NCBI GenBank assembly: GCA_013911165.1
Contig: JACETR010000024.1
Span: 1 to 35,502, forward strand
DNA length: 35,502 nt
Reading direction: 5' to 3'
Origin: Planctomycetota bacterium
Lineage (GTDB): Bacteria; Planctomycetota; UBA8108; UBA1146
Shown: in pieces, positions 31,552 through 35,502 of the stretch
Layout of the letters: every line of letters begins with the position of its first letter
How positions within the stretch are numbered: the first letter of the stretch is position 1
Translations under genes and position numbers: made by a program
The notes under the pieces: model-generated
The model's database searches: none
What the model saw: the letters and a program-made list of their open reading frames with translations, nothing else
Told to the model about the DNA's origin: nothing

Positions 31552-32877
31552 TCAACGCCTCTCACTCAGAAGGGAGGCGGGATCCACTCCACTGACTGAC
31601 CATGCAGGTCCTGCGGAGGCCAATGCGGCACCGATGGTCACGATCAGGGTTGAATTGAAAATTGTTCCCCACGGCCAAGACACTTCCAACAGGACCGATG
31701 GATCCATCTGTGCCCGAACCACCGCCAGAATCATGGCGACGATGGTTCCCAAGACTGCTCCAGTGAGGCCGATGAGAATCCCCTCCCAGAGAAACTGGAA
31801 GAAGATGTCGAAGCGTGTCGCCCCCTCGGCTCTTCGCAAGCCCACCTCTCCCCGTCTTCGCCTTCCGGTCAGAAGAAGCAAATTGGCGAGAACGATAAAT
31901 CCGGTGACCGCAGAGATCACGAAGAAGACATCGTGAAGGACCAGATAACCATCCAGCTCCGGGCTTGCGAGGATGGCCCATGCAGCATTGCTGTATACGA
32001 GGGGCGTACAGCCTCTGGTCAGCAGGGTCTCTTCAGCAAGATCACCGATGCTCTGGACTTCTGAGGGGTCGGTCTTGATGACGACCCAATCGATCTCCCC
32101 CTTGGCAGCGGCGAAATCGGACCGGTCAACGTGAACCGAGAGCCCCGCTTCAAGCCAGGGAGCAGAATCGGGCGCCACTCCGAGCATTTTGAGAACACCC
32201 TCCACCATCGACGAAAAGGTGTGGTCCTTGCCAAACCCGAGGGGATCGATGCCGGCTGTCGGTGCCATCACGCCCACGATCCTGAATACCTGCGCATCCG
32301 CCCTTTCGCTTGGCCCCAAACCTGATCGCCAGCTGCCGAAGGATCCCGGGGCGATCCAGACTTCTTTGCCGAGAAGCGTGCTGACCGGGTCCCCCGTGAT
32401 CTCGTCTCCGTCTTTTTTGTCTCCTGTGGAGAGCCAACGATCCGCCAGGGCGGACTCGACCACTGCTTCCGGCACCGCTGCTCCCCCTTGAAACCAGCGA
32501 CCGGCCTGAAGCATGAGCGACCGTGCATCGGGTTGCCGGGAGTCACCGGCAAGAATCCACCCTGAGGTCGATCGGGAAGCAGAATATCGGGCATTGAAAG
32601 ACGTGATGCCGGTGACCAGTACCTGCGGATCAGCGTCACTGAGGCGACGATTCAGGGCTGCAAGATCTTCAGTGTCCAACGGCCTGGGGGAACCGTCCTC
32701 CGCCTCCAGCTGGATCCTGTCGGTACCCAACTCCCCAGAGCGGTCGACCGCTGCCGAGCGGGATCCCTCGAGAATGGCTGCGGGGGCGACCATCAGCGTC
32801 ATCGCCCACAGGATTCCCTGACAGATCAGCAGGGTACGGATCGGGTGGCGGATCAACTCCCGCATTGCACCTGACAT
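31552..32877 (-). CDS. MacB/FtsX-like ABC permease (first of pair, first gene of the six-gene operon)
   Basis: 441 aa from ATG 32877 with GGAAG 8 nt upstream. TM1 is at about 13-33 (IRTLLICQGILWAMTLMVAP), then a roughly 270-residue periplasmic domain (GELGTDRIQLEAEDGSPRPL, TGITSFNARYSASRSTSGWI, VWIAPGSFGSWRSGLGPSER, FRIVGVMAPTAGIDPLGFGK). Three C-terminal helices carry the FtsX coupling segment RRRRGEVGLRRAEGATRFDI. The end, WSVSGVDPASLLSERR, matches MacB-type termini. It is more divergent from MacB than its partner. The promoter must lie in the 236-nt gap shared with the divergent lipoprotein gene at 33114. Confidence 0.9.
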   Translation of the reverse strand: MSGAMRELIRHPIRTLLICQGILWAMTLMVAPAAILEGSRSAAVDRSGELGTDRIQLEAEDGSPRPLDTEDLAALNRRLSDADPQVLVTGITSFNARYSASRSTSGWILAGDSRQPDARSLMLQAGRWFQGGAAVPEAVVESALADRWLSTGDKKDGDEITGDPVSTLLGKEVWIAPGSFGSWRSGLGPSERADAQVFRIVGVMAPTAGIDPLGFGKDHTFSSMVEGVLKMLGVAPDSAPWLEAGLSVHVDRSDFAAAKGEIDWVVIKTDPSEVQSIGDLAEETLLTRGCTPLVYSNAAWAILASPELDGYLVLHDVFFVISAVTGFIVLANLLLLTGRRRRGEVGLRRAEGATRFDIFFQFLWEGILIGLTGAVLGTIVAMILAVVRAQMDPSVLLEVSWPWGTIFNSTLIVTIGAALASAGPAWSVSGVDPASLLSERR

Positions 32878-33113
32878 ATCCGGTCTTCCTTACTGTGATT
32901 CGGGGTCCTTGGGGGTGTCCGCTGTCTGCCGATTCAAGGTCGGCTGACGGGTCCGGGGAGAGGAAATCCCAGGTCCATTCCAATCCACGAGAATCGGAAG
33001 CCGGTTCTCGCCTCCGGGCCCACTTCGGATTATCCTCCGGGGAGGTGCAGAGGCAACCGCACTCGATCGTGCCGCTCGGATTGTGTGCTCAATTGATCAA
33101 ACAGGAGGTCACC

Positions 33114-33584
33114 ATGACCCAATCACCGCTTTCAGCAAATCGTTTCCAGCGTTCTCTGACAGGGATTTCACTCGTGGTCCTCGCCACTCTCTTCGTCAGC
33201 GGGTGTGCAGGGCTCGTCCCCCCTGAAGAATCGATTCCCGTGGTTGAACAACACCAGCCCGATGACATCCCTGCTCCCTTCGGATTCGACCTCGATCCCA
33301 ACTCCTGGTCCTACCTGAAATTTCAGGATGCTCCCCTGCCGATGCGCTCTGTAGAGGTGATTTACTGGGGTGATCGTCCGATAAACGAGATTTCTGCCTG
33401 GTATCAGGAGCAAATGCCCAACCATGGCTGGGAGTTCAAATCCGACAGTATCGATGCAGGAGAAACCCAGTTGCGTTATTCTAAGAACGACGAGTACGCA
33501 GAAGTGCTCGTCCGACGCATGCCCGATGAAGATGGCAAGCACTACGTTACCAGGCTCATCGTCAGGATCGGTGTCGAATCCTGA
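33114..33584 (+). CDS. Small lipoprotein of unknown function
   Basis: 156 aa from ATG 33114 preceded by an excellent AGGAGG. The lipoprotein signal has a basic n-region (NRFQRS), hydrophobic core and lipobox LFVSGC with Cys31. A Pro/Glu/Gln linker follows, then a compact alpha/beta domain of about 95 residues (PLPMRSVEVIYWGDRPINEI, SAWYQEQMPNHGWEFKSDSI, LRYSKNDEYAEVLVRRM, YVTRLIVRIGV). The pattern of a helix ending NHGWE flanked by strands resembles a small domain seen in many delta-proteobacterial and PVC lipoproteins, but I cannot name it. It precedes the YfgM-like gene by 36 nt and is probably co-transcribed. Confidence 0.85.
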   Translation: MTQSPLSANRFQRSLTGISLVVLATLFVSGCAGLVPPEESIPVVEQHQPDDIPAPFGFDLDPNSWSYLKFQDAPLPMRSVEVIYWGDRPINEISAWYQEQMPNHGWEFKSDSIDAGETQLRYSKNDEYAEVLVRRMPDEDGKHYVTRLIVRIGVES

Positions 33585-33620
33585 CTCTCCCGTAAACGGA
33601 GTTGAGGGGAAGTCACCACC

Positions 33621-34328
33621 ATGGCAACGACAGGACCAGGTCGCCCGGAAAACAAGAACGCTCCCGCCACCGATAGCGAGGGAGCCGAGTTGGAAAAAAC
33701 CCTCGAGGACGCCACCGCCGGTGTCGTCGAAACGGCGAAGAGTAATTCCAATCTGATCATCATCGTCGTCTTGGGAATTGTTGCGTTACTCGCACTCCCC
33801 TCTGTTCTCGACAGAGTCGATGAACAGAAACTTCAAAAACTGAACAACGAAATCGACTCCTGCCTGAACCAGGAGACGGAAGCAGTCGTTCAGTCTTACC
33901 CTTCCCTTCTTGATCAGTTATCGGGCACACCCGTTGAAGCCTACGCCTATACCCGTGTCGCCACATGGTTGTGGGAACAGGAAGATGAGGCCCTGCGCGA
34001 TTCCAGCGTGACCGTTCTGGAGCAGGCGAAAGGCAAGTTTCCCAATGATGCCCTGATCGAAAGACGCATCATGGAATATTCCACCGCCATCGCCTCGGGC
34101 AAAACCTTTGTCTTGCCCGAGATTCCGGTGGTTGAACCGGAAGTCGTCGAAGAGACGGTCGTTGAAACGACAGTCACCGAACCGGAAGTCACCCCCGCCG
34201 CTCCGACACTCACAGAAGAACTTCCCGATTCAGGCAAAACCAATGAGGCAGATTCTGATGGAGCCGCTGCAGAGCCCGCTCCTGTAGAAGGTGAAGAATC
34301 CGGAGAGACCGGTGGCTCCGGTCGCTGA
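33621..34328 (+). CDS. Membrane-anchored protein with TPR-like periplasmic region and acidic Pro/Val/Glu tail (YfgM-like layout)
   Basis: 235 aa from ATG 33621 (GAGGGGAAG upstream). A polar cytoplasmic N-tail (1-43) leads to one TM helix (about 44-63, NLIIIVVLGIVALLALPSVL). A helical stretch of about 100 residues follows (EQKLQKLNNEIDSCLNQETE, VEAYAYTRVATWLWEQEDEA, AKGKFPNDALIERRIMEYST), resembling degenerate TPR repeats. It ends with a low-complexity tail of alternating Val/Glu/Pro/Thr (about 170-235). The layout recalls YfgM/TPR_21 proteins associated with the Sec translocon, but sequence similarity is not evident by eye. The last 17 nt overlap the pseudouridine synthase gene. Confidence 0.8.
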   Translation: MATTGPGRPENKNAPATDSEGAELEKTLEDATAGVVETAKSNSNLIIIVVLGIVALLALPSVLDRVDEQKLQKLNNEIDSCLNQETEAVVQSYPSLLDQLSGTPVEAYAYTRVATWLWEQEDEALRDSSVTVLEQAKGKFPNDALIERRIMEYSTAIASGKTFVLPEIPVVEPEVVEETVVETTVTEPEVTPAAPTLTEELPDSGKTNEADSDGAAAEPAPVEGEESGETGGSGR

Positions 34329-35364
34329 GGGCCCTCCTCCTTCCGATCCCACCGGTTCGGGGCCTGATGAAGCGGGCCCCGATCAGGAAACCACCTCCCG
34401 AGAGCTCCCTGTCACCGGGGCCGAGGCCGGTGAGCGCCTTGACAGTTGGCTGGCAAAGAAACACCCCGACCATTCCCGATCGGTCCTGAGACGCTGCGTC
34501 GAAAAAGGTCGAGTGACCATCGATGGTCAGCCGGTGAAAAAAGCCTCCCGGAAGCTGAATGCGAATGAGAAGGTCTGCTTCACACCCCCTCCTCCGCCCC
34601 AAGTCACTCCCCTGCCAGAGAACGTTCCCCTTGAAGTGCTCTATCAGGATGAACACATCCTGGTGATCTCCAAAGAAGCCGGCATGATCGTTCACCCTTC
34701 TCCGGGGGCTCCCCCTGAAGGCACTTTGGTGAATGCCCTGCTCGGTCATTCCAGTGGCATCGGCCAGGTCGGAGAAGAAGATCGCCCCGGCATCGTTCAT
34801 CGTCTTGATCGGGAAACTTCGGGGGTCATGGTGATTGCCCGAACCAATGCGGCCCATCGGGAACTTTCCCGACAATTTCATGATCGCGAAGTCTCGAAGG
34901 AATATCTGGCTCTCTGTCATGGCGAGCCTGCGGAAACTTCTGGTGAGATCGATCTACCCCTGGCGAGGTCTTTCACAGACACCAAAAAGTGGACGGTTCG
35001 CCATGATCAGGATGCCCGCCAAGCCTTTACCGCGTGGAAGCTGAGCAAAACCTTTCCAGAATTACGGTCACCCATCAGTTGGATCCATTGCTTCCCACGG
35101 ACGGGAAGAACCCACCAGATTCGTGTCCACCTGAGGGCCATCGGACATCCGATCCTTTGTGATTTCCTTTACGGTCGTGAAAAGAGACTCGATCTGTCCC
35201 AACTGGGTCGTCAACAGCCAGAAGCGATTCTTGAACGTCACGCTCTCCACGCATGGAAGTTGCACCTGCGACATCCGATCGAAGGAAAATCGATGCAATT
35301 CGAGGCTCCCCTGCCCCCGGACCTCAGCCCCTGGTGGGATGCCGCCTCCGAATCGTCCTCCTGA
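34312..35364 (+). CDS. RluD-family 23S rRNA pseudouridine synthase
   Basis: 350 aa from GTG 34312, chosen for the GGAGAG site 4 nt upstream; GTG 34291 would add 7 residues. After a Pro/Gly/Glu-rich N-tail (about 1-34) comes an S4 RNA-binding domain (AGERLDSWLAKKHPDHSRSV, EKGRVTIDGQPVKKASRKLN). The RluA/RluD catalytic domain has VLYQDEHILVISKEAGMIVH, GIVHRLDRETSGVMVIARTN with the catalytic Asp in HRLDxxTSG, YLALCHGEP, HCFPRTGRTHQIRVHLRAIG and RHALHAWKLHLRHP. It isomerises specific uridines in 23S rRNA, probably in helix 69 if truly RluD. The specificity (RluD, RluC or RluA) is not fixed by motif, so no symbol. It overlaps the preceding gene. Confidence 0.93.
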   Translation: MAPVAEGPPPSDPTGSGPDEAGPDQETTSRELPVTGAEAGERLDSWLAKKHPDHSRSVLRRCVEKGRVTIDGQPVKKASRKLNANEKVCFTPPPPPQVTPLPENVPLEVLYQDEHILVISKEAGMIVHPSPGAPPEGTLVNALLGHSSGIGQVGEEDRPGIVHRLDRETSGVMVIARTNAAHRELSRQFHDREVSKEYLALCHGEPAETSGEIDLPLARSFTDTKKWTVRHDQDARQAFTAWKLSKTFPELRSPISWIHCFPRTGRTHQIRVHLRAIGHPILCDFLYGREKRLDLSQLGRQQPEAILERHALHAWKLHLRHPIEGKSMQFEAPLPPDLSPWWDAASESSS

Positions 35365-35502
35365 GCCTTATCAGACCGATTACCCCCCCCGAAAACCACT
35401 CCGCAGAATCTTTGCTGACGTTGCGAAGGTAACGGGGCCCGGATACTCTGAAGATCTGCCGGATAGGCCTTCATGGCTATGCCCTCTTCAAAGGGCGTGA
35501 CC
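35365..35502. other. 138-nt right-edge segment without a supported gene
   Basis: After the pseudouridine synthase stop I see no terminator. An ATG at 35473 (and another in frame at 35479) could begin a rightward gene, but only about 10 codons fit and no good ribosome site precedes them. The leftward open frame across this region overlaps the synthase gene and has no family-like content. Confidence 0.5.

Noticed and set aside
35238..35474. 78-codon leftward frame at the right edge
   Set aside because: Overlaps the 3' end of the pseudouridine synthase gene and has no domain character or ribosome site.
1..35502. CRISPR arrays, insertion sequences, prophage or toxin-antitoxin genes
   Set aside because: No regularly spaced repeats, transposase or integrase motifs, or paired small toxin/antitoxin frames were seen; the AT-rich block at 14-18.6 kb has no visible flanking repeats.

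Overview
The window looks like chromosomal DNA from a Gram-negative (diderm) bacterium. It encodes several lipoproteins with lipoboxes, a LolC/LolD-type cassette, a type IV pilus/type II secretion ATPase and a possible outer-membrane barrel protein. The pair of DUF1501 and PSCyt1-DUF1549-DUF1553 'planctomycete-type' cytochrome proteins, together with an MqnD of the futalosine menaquinone pathway, point to the PVC group (Planctomycetota or Verrucomicrobiota) or a related candidate phylum. The sequence alone does not settle the taxonomy. Most of the window is moderately GC-rich. The block at about 14-18.6 kb is visibly AT-richer (hand counts of about 40% GC on sample lines, against about 60% in the Lol region).

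Layout. 1-636 (-): N-terminal part of a PilB/GspE ATPase cut by the window edge. 1364-1948 (+): a lipoprotein, closed by a strong bidirectional terminator. 2044-6689 (-): two-gene DUF1553/DUF1501 operon. 6864-7721 (+): a lipoprotein. 7756-10279 (+): a PhoB/PhoR-like two-component system. 10289-12541 (-): a DprE1-like FAD oxidase and MqnD. 12831-13067 (+): a small ferredoxin. 13078-18408 (-): a four-gene chain linked by 4-nt overlaps, encoding an unrecognised 790-aa protein, a phosphatidylserine-decarboxylase-like enzyme, an Lgt-like membrane protein and an inositol-monophosphatase-family enzyme. 18634-23937 (-): leucine-type dehydrogenase, rnpA, yidD, a MerR-type regulator, an unlisted 49-codon membrane ORF, and a B12-binding/radical SAM-DUF2344 fusion. 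24339-26499 (+): LolC/E-like permease and LolD. 26496-32877 (-): six translationally coupled genes carrying a two-permease MacB/FtsX-type ABC system followed by a Fe(III)-family ABC importer. 33114-35364 (+): lipoprotein, a YfgM-like membrane-anchored protein and an RluD-family pseudouridine synthase.

The best candidate for an undescribed system is the AT-rich four-gene chain at 13078-18408. Three recognisable members belong to families acting on phospholipids or phosphate monoesters, the Lgt-like member lacks expected catalytic residues, and the first and largest gene belongs to no family I can name. Other points of interest are a DprE1 homologue with Ser at the benzothiazinone-target Cys position, a perfect hairpin over the stop codon before rnpA that hides a Shine-Dalgarno-like sequence, a small membrane ORF abutting a MerR gene, and a substrate-binding protein of the iron family that lacks the paired tyrosines.
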